NCBI GenBank assembly: GCA_905215045.1
Contig: CAJMOO010000005.1
Location: 1-40,072 of the forward strand
Source of the DNA: an uncultured bacterium
Lineage (GTDB): Bacteria > Bacillota_A > Clostridia > Lachnospirales > Lachnospiraceae
Direction: 5' to 3'
DNA: 40,072 nucleotides
The translations under genes were made by a program, and so were the position numbers. The notes beneath the pieces were generated by a model. The model saw only the letters and a list, made by a program, of their open reading frames with translations. It did not search any database and was not told where the DNA came from. Positions within the stretch are counted from its first letter, which is position 1, and every line of letters begins with the position of its first letter. This document shows positions 1 through 8,298 of the stretch, in pieces.

Positions 1-196
1 CAAGGATTACGTTTCCTGAACATAATTTAGCAAATTTATTAACTCTTTCCTGTCCGATCAGGGCGATGATCGTATTCATTAATATCAACAGTAACAATAC
101 CTTTGGTACAATTCCTGACACCCAGCTGATAAATGTTTCTGCACCCGTATCAAATAATCCCATGAATCCTGATGCACCTTTAATAATGATATCCAT
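1..196 (-). CDS. gutA: PTS glucitol/sorbitol transporter subunit IIC (partial)
   Basis: This is the first 65 codons of a membrane component of the glucitol/sorbitol phosphotransferase system; the rest lies beyond the left edge. The reverse complement starts with ATG at 196 and reads MDIIIKGASGFMGLF, followed by a hydrophobic stretch and then a loop containing IGQERVNKF. This matches what I know of the N-terminus of the SrlA/GutA (EIIC) family, which moves sorbitol across the membrane while EIIB phosphorylates it. A good AGGAG ribosome site precedes the ATG. It sits 17 bases downstream of gutM, which supports the assignment. The other EII subunits should follow outside the window. Confidence 0.85.
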   Translation of the reverse strand, partial: MDIIIKGASGFMGLFDTGAETFISWVSGIVPKVLLLLILMNTIIALIGQERVNKFAKLCSGNVIL

Positions 197-213
197 ATAA
201 ATCTCCTTTCATT

Positions 214-663
214 TCAGGCTTTTTTCTTATTTACACCATAAATCCTGTCTCCAATTCTTGTTAACAGTCCAGGTTTTTCTAAGACTTCGCCTCCACTCAT
301 AATCGTGTTGTAATTTGAGGAAGCATCAAGCACCGCTCTTCTTAAGGATACACCGATCGTTGCACAATCATTTTTTGTGATCGTTCCAACATCAATTCCA
401 TTAAAGAAATCCCAGTCTTTAAATCTGGCCAACATCGTGAACCCTCTCATAAAGCAGCCTTTTAAGATCACACCATCCTGATCAATTGCAAACATAACGA
501 TCGCTCCTGCATGAAATCCACCTTTTGCTTTTCCAATCGCAACACGTCCCATCTTACGAAGCCTTGTATAATATTTATTAAAACTTCTCATCTGTACCAT
601 CTGAAATAAAAACTGCAAAATAAATGCTGTAAGCATTGCCACTGCAATGACCATAAATGACAT
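214..663 (-). CDS. gutM: Glucitol operon activator protein GutM/SrlM
   Basis: This 149-residue protein belongs to the GutM (SrlM) family of accessory activators found in glucitol operons. It has one N-terminal membrane segment (about residues 2-22) followed by a soluble part. That part includes a basic stretch and the segments FNKYYTRLRKMGRVAIGKAKGGF and CFMRGFTMLARFKD, split here as FNKYYTRLRK and KGGFHAGAIVMF, which recur in the family. In E. coli GutM helps GutR control expression; the mechanism in clostridia is less clear. The ATG at 663 has a strong AGGAGG site, and the gene follows gutR by 18 bases. Length is somewhat above the usual 120 or so residues, with an additional C-terminal tail of about 25. 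Confidence 0.85.
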   Translation of the reverse strand: MSFMVIAVAMLTAFILQFLFQMVQMRSFNKYYTRLRKMGRVAIGKAKGGFHAGAIVMFAIDQDGVILKGCFMRGFTMLARFKDWDFFNGIDVGTITKNDCATIGVSLRRAVLDASSNYNTIMSGGEVLEKPGLLTRIGDRIYGVNKKKA

Positions 664-681
664 CTTCTTCCTCCTTTTCGT

Positions 682-2604
682 TTACTCAAATATATTGTTT
701 TCTTCTGTAATATATAGAAGAAATTCTCTGTAGCTTTCCATTTTCTGAATCTTTGGCAGAATATCCGGATTTTTTCCTATTGCCAAAATCTCATCGTACA
801 ATCGGATCAACACCGTATCGTCCTCCATTGATTCCGGAATTCCAAGCAATATCACCAGACGAACACTTCCATATTTCTTATCTTTTAACATTTCCGGGAA
901 AACACCTAACGCTAATGTTAACTTTGACAGCATATTTTTTGTATGTGGAAAAGCAATATTACGGTCAAGCACCATAGTTGATCTTTTCTCCCTCTCTCTA
1001 ACTCTTTGCGAGAAACCTGCATCAAGTTCTCCCTGATTCGTAAGAGATATCACCATTCGATCAATATTCTCATCATATGTACTTTCGCTATCCAGAACAA
1101 AAAATCTTGTTTCATCTAGAAGATTCATAAATAAAGAATCAATTCCTTTTCGGATGCTATGTCCAGCTTCTGCTAAGTATCTGATATTTTCAAATTTTCT
1201 TTGAATGTACTCTCTGTCAAACACCTCATCCATAAAAACCACCGGTATGTCTGTATCAAGATTCAATGGTGTTGTTGTGACAATATAATCATAACAATCC
1301 TTTTTTGTCTCATCAAATTCACCATAAAATGTTTCAAATTCTGGTTCCACATCTGTAAAAACTTTCTTTAACTGATTTTCAATCAAACGACCTATGATCT
1401 TACCGGATCCACAGACAATAGCTATCTTACAACGCTTCTTCTCGGATTCCTGTTCTACCAAAAATACTCCAAAATACGCTGCCAAAAACCCCATTTCATC
1501 TTCCGTCATCTTAATATGTGCACGTTCTTCCAGTACTTCTTTTCCAATCTCAGCCATTTTATATGCAACACTATACTTATTTTTAAAATCATCCACCATT
1601 GGATTGTAAATATGAAATCCATATTTCAGCCGGTTGATCATAAAAAATACATGATATACAAAATCATCAAATAATTCATTTGCGATCACAGTTATATCAA
1701 ACTCCTGCTGAATCCGGTCCAGCATTTCAACGATCATATCTGCAACACCTTCTGAAATATTGATCTTTTGTTCAATCTCAGCCGTATTTGCTGGTGTTCT
1801 CATCCCCGCTACAGAAATACTTAAAAATAATCGTTCTTCCTTGGATATTTTATATCCTTTTACCTGTTCAATTTCATTTAGAAACTCATCTACAATGTTA
1901 TATGCTGAACTTTCATATAAATCTTTATATTTTTGTTCCAATTCTGTAATCTTATGACCACTTTCGATTCTCTGGATCATCACTACAAAGAATCGAAAGA
2001 AAAATCCAAATCCAAGTGCATCCATAGACAGCCTATCTTGAAAATCGTAAAGTCTTTCACGGATTGTCTTTCCTAACGGAAAATTTAAATATAAATGTTC
2101 ATATATATTTTCAAGAACAAACATTCGAATATTAAATTCATTTCCACAAAGTTTTAATCCGCTATTAGCTTTTCCTTTAATCTTGAGATCATATTTATCG
2201 ATTGCTTTTCGTAATCGATTTAAATCACTGATCGTTGTTGTTCTGGCAACTTTCATCTCCTCAGAAAGATCATCCGTAAGATATGGTTCTTTTGCATGCA
2301 TCAGCTGCCAGAACATATATGCCATTCTTGTCTGACTCGAATTAAAAAGATCATCCTGTGTACAAATTTTATTGCGAATCTCTGAATATCCATATGAAGT
2401 AAACACAATTAATTTGCATTCGCCTTTATTATTACTGATATAAGCATATCCACCTAATAAACAATTTAATTCTTTAATATCATTGCGAATCGTTTTTGAG
2501 GACACATCAAGTTTAGCAGCAAGACTTTCCACACTGCATACAGACTGCATTTCAATGTTTTTTAAGATTTCTGCGATTCTGTTTTCATTATTAAAAAGCT
2601 TCAT
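682..2604 (-). CDS. gutR: PRD-containing transcriptional regulator of the glucitol operon (GutR-like)
   Basis: This 640-residue regulator of the BglG/MtlR type probably switches the sorbitol operon according to PTS phosphorylation. Domains in order: an N-terminal HTH (about 8-45, with VSSKTIRNDI as recognition helix) and a second winged-helix region (to about 155); two PRD domains (about 190-280 and 300-385, with candidate phospho-histidines such as H217 and H331 in GFHIYNP); an EIIB-like domain with a cysteine at C398 (IAIVCGSGKIIG); and an EIIA domain with H554 in AFPHTKN. The last two make this a full MtlR/GutR-like activator rather than a short antiterminator. It follows gutD by 40 bases and precedes gutM, so it is probably autoregulated within the operon it controls. 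Function from family, target from context. Confidence 0.85.
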   Translation of the reverse strand: MKLFNNENRIAEILKNIEMQSVCSVESLAAKLDVSSKTIRNDIKELNCLLGGYAYISNNKGECKLIVFTSYGYSEIRNKICTQDDLFNSSQTRMAYMFWQLMHAKEPYLTDDLSEEMKVARTTTISDLNRLRKAIDKYDLKIKGKANSGLKLCGNEFNIRMFVLENIYEHLYLNFPLGKTIRERLYDFQDRLSMDALGFGFFFRFFVVMIQRIESGHKITELEQKYKDLYESSAYNIVDEFLNEIEQVKGYKISKEERLFLSISVAGMRTPANTAEIEQKINISEGVADMIVEMLDRIQQEFDITVIANELFDDFVYHVFFMINRLKYGFHIYNPMVDDFKNKYSVAYKMAEIGKEVLEERAHIKMTEDEMGFLAAYFGVFLVEQESEKKRCKIAIVCGSGKIIGRLIENQLKKVFTDVEPEFETFYGEFDETKKDCYDYIVTTTPLNLDTDIPVVFMDEVFDREYIQRKFENIRYLAEAGHSIRKGIDSLFMNLLDETRFFVLDSESTYDENIDRMVISLTNQGELDAGFSQRVREREKRSTMVLDRNIAFPHTKNMLSKLTLALGVFPEMLKDKKYGSVRLVILLGIPESMEDDTVLIRLYDEILAIGKNPDILPKIQKMESYREFLLYITEENNIFE

Positions 2605-2644
2605 GTTGATCCTCTTTTCTTTTGATACAGGTTATTGATTATTC

Positions 2645-3460
2645 TTAACCTCTTGTTTTCCCTCCAGCCACGTTGATCGTAACTCCATGAACATAAGATG
2701 CTCTCTTACTTGCAAGGAATACACACATATCTGCAACTTCTGATAATTTTCCAGATCTTCCAAGTGGTGTTGTAGATGTCTTTGCATATCCTGCTCTTAA
2801 ATCTTCTACTGTGATTCCTCTTGTGTAAGATAATGCTGTTTCATAACCGATTGTACGAAGTCCTGTTGCTTCCATGATTCCAGGTGCAACACCAACAACT
2901 CTAACTCCCTGTTTTCCAAGTTCTTTCGCCCAAGATCTTGTTAAGGAGTTTACTGCGTTCTTTGTTGCTGCATATACGCTCTGTCCTTCGGATCCTTCCA
3001 GACCACTTTCAGAAGACATGTTGATGATAACTCCTTCACCTTTTTCAACAAGAACACGACCAACTGTCTGTGCACAGAAGAATACACCTTTTAAGTTTAC
3101 GTTGCATACTTTATCCCATACGGCTTCGTCTAATTCATACTGTCCTTTTGGATCTTTTTTATCTACTAAAAGACGAGGGATATTGATTCCAGCGTTGTTA
3201 ACCAGCACATCGATCGTTCCATAAGTTTCTTTGACTTTAGCAACCATTGCTTCAACGTCTGCTGCCTTTGTTACATCTGTTCTTACATACAGTAATTTTC
3301 CTTCTTCGGCATCCATCTCTGGTGCTTTTTCTGCCATATCAGAGATCACTACATTTGCCCCGACATTTAAAAATTCCTGTGCAACTGCTTTTCCGATTCC
3401 AGATGCTGCTCCTGTTACAATAACTGTTTTTCCTTCAAGTTCTAACCAAGATTCTCCCAT
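2645..3460 (-). CDS. gutD: Sorbitol-6-phosphate 2-dehydrogenase
   Basis: This is a classical short-chain dehydrogenase of 271 residues. It has the nucleotide-binding motif TGAASGIG at 16-23, NNAG at 88-91, a catalytic serine near 149-150 and the Y163-x3-K167 pair in SVYAATK. In this operon the expected reaction is NAD-dependent oxidation of D-sorbitol 6-phosphate to D-fructose 6-phosphate in the cytoplasm, after import by the gut PTS. SDR folds are promiscuous, so the substrate comes from the neighbouring gutR, gutM and gutA. The ATG at 3460 has an AGGAGG site seven bases upstream. It is the first gene of the operon, with a promoter at about 3504-3532. Confidence 0.88.
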   Translation of the reverse strand: MGESWLELEGKTVIVTGAASGIGKAVAQEFLNVGANVVISDMAEKAPEMDAEEGKLLYVRTDVTKAADVEAMVAKVKETYGTIDVLVNNAGINIPRLLVDKKDPKGQYELDEAVWDKVCNVNLKGVFFCAQTVGRVLVEKGEGVIINMSSESGLEGSEGQSVYAATKNAVNSLTRSWAKELGKQGVRVVGVAPGIMEATGLRTIGYETALSYTRGITVEDLRAGYAKTSTTPLGRSGKLSEVADMCVFLASKRASYVHGVTINVAGGKTRG

Positions 3461-3503
3461 TGTAATCCTCCTTTGAATCTGTATCTCTTTGCTTCATGAG
3501 TTC

Positions 3504-3532
3504 ATTATAAGGAGCATCAAGTTAAAATTTAA
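3504..3532 (-). promoter_or_regulatory. Promoter of the gut operon
   Basis: On the minus strand a perfect -10 box TATAAT (3504-3509) lies 17 bases from a weak -35 box TTAAAT (3527-3532), about 40 bases before the gutD start. A strong -10 with a poor -35 fits a promoter that needs an activator such as GutR. I see no clear operator; a short palindrome GAAATTTC at 3555-3562 is too small to interpret. Confidence 0.6.
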
Positions 3533-3586
3533 TTCCGTCATTTTCCACCACAGAGAAATTTCATGCACTGATTGCTAAAAATGGCT

Positions 3587-4783
3587 TTAAATCTGAAAAT
3601 ATCGAAGGCATATCTTTTTGATCTGAGAGAAAAAATCTGCTTTTTTTATTGATGTTTTTGCATTGATCTCTTCTGTCTTAATCACTTTATTTCCTCTCAT
3701 ATATAGAATCTTTCCTATACACTGTCCCTTTTTTACAGGTGCTTTTATTTTATAAATTTGTATCTTTTTCTTTATTTTATCAGTACTGTTTTTGATGTCA
3801 AGAATCTGTGACACGATTTTGTTTTTATATTGCACTTCCTCTTGTTCTCCCTTCTCCACAGTGATTTTCCCTATCTCTTTTTTTGTTGTGACATCTTTGA
3901 TCATCTGACAATTCGAGAATCCATAATCTAAAAGTTGTGATGCCTCTTTTACTCTTGTCTTGGAACTTTCACTTGCCATCACAACCGCGATCATATGAAT
4001 TTTATTTCTTGTTGCTGTTGCGCTTAAACAAAATCCTGCTTTACTTGTACTTCCTGTCTTCATTCCTGTACATCCATTGTATTGCCTGATCAGTTTGTTC
4101 GTATTGCTAAGTCCAAATTCCTTTTCACCTTTTTTCGTCTTATGTATGATCGTATCCATCCAGATTTTTGTATACTTAAAAATCTGCGGATGTTTTCTGG
4201 CAAGTTCTCTTGTCATCAATGCAATATCATATGCCGTTGTGACATGCCCTTTTTCATCCAATCCACATGCATTTTTAAATGCTGTATGCGTCATTCCCAG
4301 CCTCTGTGCCTCTTTATTCATACGTGATACAAATGCTTTTTCGCTTCCACAGATATGTTCCGCAAGTGCTACAACCGCATCGTTAGCACTTGATACAACA
4401 ACACATTTGATCAATGTTTTTACATCCTGTTTCTCTCCTGGTTCCAAAAAAACCTGAGAACCTCCCATGGATGCAGCATGTTCACTGACCGTAACTATAT
4501 CTCCAAGTTTTAATCTCCCTTGTTCCAGTTCCTGAAATACCAATAGCAGCGACATCACTTTTGTAACACTGGCAGGTGCAAGTTGTTTATCTTTATCTTT
4601 TTCAAACAGGATTTCCCCACTGCCCTGTTCCATAACTACCGCTGATTTTGCTGAAAGATCAAGGGCTTTCTCTGATACATTCACAAATTTTGGCTCTTTT
4701 GCTGATACATTTTGCCGTGAAATCATATACGAATTCCCTGTTACTATCATGATCAAAAGCAAAATTGTTATTAATTTTTTCAT
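3587..4783 (-). CDS. D-alanyl-D-alanine carboxypeptidase (peptidase S11, DacF/DacA-like)
   Basis: This exported 398-residue penicillin-binding protein trims the terminal D-alanine from peptidoglycan stem peptides outside the membrane and so limits cross-linking. An N-terminal hydrophobic signal (about 1-20, after MKK) is followed by the S11 motifs in the correct order: SVTK at 72-75, SAN at 132-134 and KTG at 242-244 (MKTGSTSKAG). The C-terminal 110 residues form the small beta domain typical of S11 enzymes and end in a basic region (KADFFSQIKK), which could sit on the membrane. Family length is normal. A terminator separates it from the upstream Nudix gene, so it is transcribed on its own. 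I see no strong terminator after it before the gut promoter. Closest relatives could be named dacA, dacB or dacF; I cannot tell which. Confidence 0.9.
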   Translation of the reverse strand: MKKLITILLLIMIVTGNSYMISRQNVSAKEPKFVNVSEKALDLSAKSAVVMEQGSGEILFEKDKDKQLAPASVTKVMSLLLVFQELEQGRLKLGDIVTVSEHAASMGGSQVFLEPGEKQDVKTLIKCVVVSSANDAVVALAEHICGSEKAFVSRMNKEAQRLGMTHTAFKNACGLDEKGHVTTAYDIALMTRELARKHPQIFKYTKIWMDTIIHKTKKGEKEFGLSNTNKLIRQYNGCTGMKTGSTSKAGFCLSATATRNKIHMIAVVMASESSKTRVKEASQLLDYGFSNCQMIKDVTTKKEIGKITVEKGEQEEVQYKNKIVSQILDIKNSTDKIKKKIQIYKIKAPVKKGQCIGKILYMRGNKVIKTEEINAKTSIKKADFFSQIKKICLRYFQI

Positions 4784-4874
4784 TCATCCGCCTCTTAAAC
4801 TGTTTATTACAGTCTAATGAAGATTTTTATGATTTATACATATTTTATATTGTTTTTATGCAAATTTTCCCATC

Positions 4875-4913
4875 AAAAAAAGAGATCAGAAATAATCTAT
4901 ATTCCTGATCTCT
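4875..4913 (-). terminator. Rho-independent terminator after the Nudix gene
   Basis: A perfect 9-bp stem (AGAGATCAG at 4881-4889 with CTGATCTCT at 4905-4913) has a 15-base loop. On the minus strand it is followed directly by a run of T (complement of the A run at 4875-4880). It starts just 7 bases beyond the Nudix stop codon and isolates that gene from dacA. Confidence 0.85.
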
Positions 4914-4920
4914 CTTCGAT

Positions 4921-5370
4921 TCATCTTGCTTTCTTGCCCCAACGTTTTTCTGATCTTAACTTCTTATATTCATCATATGCCTGTTTTAAGATCTCTTTCT
5001 CATTAGGGAACTTCAATAAGTGGTAAGCCTCGTGAAATTTGTAATACCCTGAGTCTACAAAAAACTCTTCCTTCTGAGGTTTTGAGTGATAGTTCTCGGA
5101 TTCCATCAAATACCAGTGAACACTCTTTACAATCTGTTCATGAAAAGAATAAAAAGAATATTCGCTTTTCCCGACGTATTTTATAATTGATGCATCCGCA
5201 TCTGTCTCTTCTTTTACCTCACGAAGTGCCGTCTGCTCGTGAGTCTCTCCTTGCTCAACAGTACCTTTCGGAAGAACCCAGCCATCATATCGGTTCTTAT
5301 AACTTTTGTATAACAGCAAAATCTTTCCTCTAAATATTACGACACCACCACAGCTCGTTGCTTTTGTCAT
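4921..5370 (-). CDS. Nudix hydrolase
   Basis: This 149-residue protein contains the Nudix box: G36, E42, R50, E51, E54 and E55 sit at the spacing of the family signature GX5EX7REUXEEXGU (start KGTVEQGE, end REVKEET). The usual glycine near the end is replaced by D57. The glutamates bind divalent metal for hydrolysis of a nucleoside diphosphate linked to another group. The N-terminus (CGGVVIF, then GWVLPKG) resembles the Ap4A/MutT-like subgroup, but the substrate cannot be read from sequence. It has its own promoter (5438-5466), an AGGAGG ribosome site and its own terminator, so it is a single-gene unit. Confidence 0.88.
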   Translation of the reverse strand: MTKATSCGGVVIFRGKILLLYKSYKNRYDGWVLPKGTVEQGETHEQTALREVKEETDADASIIKYVGKSEYSFYSFHEQIVKSVHWYLMESENYHSKPQKEEFFVDSGYYKFHEAYHLLKFPNEKEILKQAYDEYKKLRSEKRWGKKAR

Positions 5371-5437
5371 AAATTACAACCTCCTGTCCTTACATGACCA
5401 AACATCATCTAAGTATGTGTGTCTTTCTCTGAAAAAT

Positions 5438-5466
5438 ATTATACATTGATTATGAACCGATTTCAA
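5438..5466 (-). promoter_or_regulatory. Promoter of the Nudix gene
   Basis: On the minus strand TTGAAA (5461-5466) and a perfect TATAAT (5438-5443) are 17 bases apart, a near-consensus housekeeping promoter. The leader to the ATG at 5370 is about 60 bases. It lies in the 128-base gap after pbpA, where I see no terminator, so some read-through from pbpA is possible. Confidence 0.8.
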
Positions 5467-5498
5467 CCGCTATCTGTTTTTGATCTTTTTATAAATAT

Positions 5499-6983
5499 CT
5501 AATCAAAAAATGCATGAAATACTTTATCTGCGATCGGTGCTGCCACTCTTCCTCCAGAATCTCCATTTTCTACAAGAACGCTTACAACTATCTTCTTTCC
5601 ATTCTTTTCTGCACAGCCGATAAACCATGCATGAGAATCTTTCTCACTGTTATATTCTGCAGACCCTGTCTTTCCATAGACATTATAATGAGAAGAGTAT
5701 GCTCTTGTTCCTGTTCCATTTGTGATAACTTTTCTGAGCATCTTCTTTAATGTTTCACATTCTGATGCCTTTAACGGTTCGGAAAGTTTTGATGTCTTTG
5801 TCTCTTTGATCACTCCACCGTCTATATTCTTTACATTATCTATAAGGTATGGCTGCATCATCACACCATCATTTGCAATCGCTGACATGACCATTGCATT
5901 CTCTAAAGGTGTGATCAGTGTCTGTCCCTGTCCGATCGATGTATGCGCCATCTCATTCGTTCCTGATGTTTTATCCAGTGTAAAACGGCTGCTGCTTGCG
6001 CGAAGATTAATCGGTACTTTGGAATTATACATCAGATCATCCGCAAGGCTTGCAAGTTTTCCTTTGTTGATCTCTTCTGACATATGAACGAACGCACAGT
6101 TGCAGGATTTCTCGATCGCCTGTTCAAGGTTCACGGTTCCATGTGCTTCTCCTCCGTAGCAGTGAATCTTCAAAGTTCCAACCGTTGTATATCCAGTGCA
6201 GTGGTACTTAAAATTCTTATAGGTATTCTTGTGCTCTCTCATATATTCGAGTGCTGTCACAACTTTAAATGTTGATCCTGGCGGATAAAGTCCCTGTGTT
6301 GCACGATTTAACAGCAAAGAATTCTTGCTGCTGTTTAATTCTGCCCAGTTTTGTTCTACCAGTCCCGGTCTGTAATCTGGTTTTGATACCATTGCATAAA
6401 TCTTTCCTGTCTCAGGATCCATTGCAACAACCGCACCTTTTTGTCCCTGCAGCGCATTATATGCTGCTCTTTGTACTTTGGTATTTAAGGTTGTGTATAC
6501 ATTATCACCGATACTTTTCTCACCTTTTAAACTGCTTGTGATCTGTGACATTAAATTCGCATTGGATCTTAACAGATCAAAATTGGCAATTGACTCGATA
6601 CCTGATTTGCCCTTGTCATTGTATCCGACAACATGAGCAAACATACGTCCATACGGATAATCTCTCGTTTCTTTTCCATTCTCTGTCAATGTCTGCGCAA
6701 GTACTTTTCCATCACTGCTGATGATCTTTCCTCTTACAACTTTCTCTGCCATTGACTGAAGTCTGCGGTTATGTGGATCTGTGATCACATTTTTGCTGTC
6801 CACTGCCACAAAATATGCGATATAGGCAATCAGTGCAAGAAATAATCCGACAAACATATAGGTAATCTGCAGTATCTGTCTGTTTGCCTTTCTTTTTTTC
6901 TTTCTTACCTGCTTAGTAATTCTTTGGCCTGTGTTGTCTTGTATACTGTTTTTCTTCTGCTTCCTGTGCCTTAATATGCTCAT
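5499..6983 (-). CDS. pbpA: Class B penicillin-binding protein (peptidoglycan transpeptidase, PbpA/FtsI-like)
   Basis: This 494-residue membrane-anchored transpeptidase cross-links peptidoglycan. A basic cytoplasmic tail (1-35) is followed by one membrane helix (about 38-60), a short dimerisation or pedestal region, and the penicillin-binding domain with STFK at 237-240, SCN at 293-295 and KTG at 438-440. The pedestal is short, as in the PbpA type that pairs with RodA, rather than long as in PBP2 of rods. It starts inside the end of the FtsW/RodA gene, a 71-base overlap. The ATG at 6983 has a GAGGAAG site, and no other ATG occurs before the membrane helix, so the overlap seems real and suggests coupled translation of a polymerase/transpeptidase pair. 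Sporulation, elongation or division role is undecided. Confidence 0.9.
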   Translation of the reverse strand: MSILRHRKQKKNSIQDNTGQRITKQVRKKKRKANRQILQITYMFVGLFLALIAYIAYFVAVDSKNVITDPHNRRLQSMAEKVVRGKIISSDGKVLAQTLTENGKETRDYPYGRMFAHVVGYNDKGKSGIESIANFDLLRSNANLMSQITSSLKGEKSIGDNVYTTLNTKVQRAAYNALQGQKGAVVAMDPETGKIYAMVSKPDYRPGLVEQNWAELNSSKNSLLLNRATQGLYPPGSTFKVVTALEYMREHKNTYKNFKYHCTGYTTVGTLKIHCYGGEAHGTVNLEQAIEKSCNCAFVHMSEEINKGKLASLADDLMYNSKVPINLRASSSRFTLDKTSGTNEMAHTSIGQGQTLITPLENAMVMSAIANDGVMMQPYLIDNVKNIDGGVIKETKTSKLSEPLKASECETLKKMLRKVITNGTGTRAYSSHYNVYGKTGSAEYNSEKDSHAWFIGCAEKNGKKIVVSVLVENGDSGGRVAAPIADKVFHAFFD

Positions 6984-8292
6984 ATTCTTCTTCCTCGCTA
7001 TCTGCTAACATATGTAATCCCTGAATAATATTTAAAATGATCAATGTACTGATCACAGAAGTTCCTCCATAACTTACCAGCGGGATTGTGACTCCTGTAG
7101 ATGGAATGAATTTTGTCACACCACCGATACTTAAGAATACCTGAAATAAAAAACATACTCCAAATCCAAGGCATAACAACTTGTTAAATAACTTTCTGCT
7201 TCTCGTGGAAATGTCCATAAACAAGATAAAACAGCTCATCAGCACAAAGATCAGGCAGATTCCAAAGATCACACCGAATTCTTCGCTGATCACCGAAAAG
7301 ATAAAGTCAGATTCTCTGACTGGAATGTCAAACGGCCGTCCATTTCCAAGCCCCATTCCAAACCAGCTTCCTGTTCCGATCGCAAACAAAGACTGGCATA
7401 CCTGTAATCCTCTTCCTTCAATCATGGAAAACGGATCTTTCCATACCGCAACACGAATCTGGACATGCGTGAAAATCTTCTCTGCGATCACAGCTGCTAC
7501 AGATCCTGCTGCCAGTCCTCCTAATAGATAACTTGCTTTTGCTGTTGCAACATAAAGCATCATTAAATAGATCACAAAATAAAGAAGAGCTGCTCCAAGG
7601 TCTTTTTCGACAACTAATACCAGAACATACAATGCTGCGATCACTGTGATCTTTACAAGATCTTTAAATTCCTTCGCCTTAGAAAGAAGAGCTGCCACAA
7701 AAAATACAAAAATGATCTTTACAAATTCTGATGGCTGAAATTTAAATCCCGCAATACTGACCCAGTTATATGCTCCGTATTTGTTGATCCCAAATATAAA
7801 TACTGTAGATAATAATGCAAATCCAGCAATTGCATACAGCCAGCCAAACTTGTTCCAGATTGTGATCTTATGCATCATTAACGGAATAAAACTTGTCACA
7901 AGGACACTTCCTGCTGCGATTGCAAACTGTTTCATTGCCAGATTAAAAGATAATCTTGTCAAAATAACAAACCCGACTCCCAGTAAAAAACAGGTATTAT
8001 TGATCAATAATCTTGAACAGCGTTTATAAATCCTTGGAAATACGATCATCAAAATCTCAAAGAACACAACCTGTGCTGCAAAAAAGATCAAAATCTTTAA
8101 GTCAAATTTCTGCAAAAACAGCACAACATAACACAAAAACAGAAAAACAAACATATAGATGACCTGATTATCTAAAAGGTCTTCTTTGCGTTCTTTATTC
8201 TTTGGGCGGAACATTGTGAAACATGACAGTGTATAGATCAAACACATAATAATGATCAAATATTTCGCTGCAATTGTAATAATGTCTATCAT
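6913..8292 (-). CDS. FtsW/RodA/SpoVE family lipid II polymerase
   Basis: This 459-residue integral membrane protein has about ten hydrophobic segments. It also carries SEDS family signatures: NWVSIAGFKFQPSEFVK in the middle, ESDFIFSVISEEFG in the large extracellular loop region, and PLVSYGGTS near the C-terminus. SEDS proteins polymerise glycan strands from lipid II and work with a class B PBP, here the overlapping downstream gene. The C-terminal tail of about 30 residues is charged and cytoplasmic. It follows the U32 gene by 6 bases; its ATG has no strong nearby ribosome site, so translation may be coupled. Sequence alone does not separate RodA from FtsW or SpoVE. Confidence 0.92.
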   Translation of the reverse strand: MIDIITIAAKYLIIIMCLIYTLSCFTMFRPKNKERKEDLLDNQVIYMFVFLFLCYVVLFLQKFDLKILIFFAAQVVFFEILMIVFPRIYKRCSRLLINNTCFLLGVGFVILTRLSFNLAMKQFAIAAGSVLVTSFIPLMMHKITIWNKFGWLYAIAGFALLSTVFIFGINKYGAYNWVSIAGFKFQPSEFVKIIFVFFVAALLSKAKEFKDLVKITVIAALYVLVLVVEKDLGAALLYFVIYLMMLYVATAKASYLLGGLAAGSVAAVIAEKIFTHVQIRVAVWKDPFSMIEGRGLQVCQSLFAIGTGSWFGMGLGNGRPFDIPVRESDFIFSVISEEFGVIFGICLIFVLMSCFILFMDISTRSRKLFNKLLCLGFGVCFLFQVFLSIGGVTKFIPSTGVTIPLVSYGGTSVISTLIILNIIQGLHMLADSEEEEYEHIKAQEAEEKQYTRQHRPKNY

Positions 8293-8298
8293 ATGATC

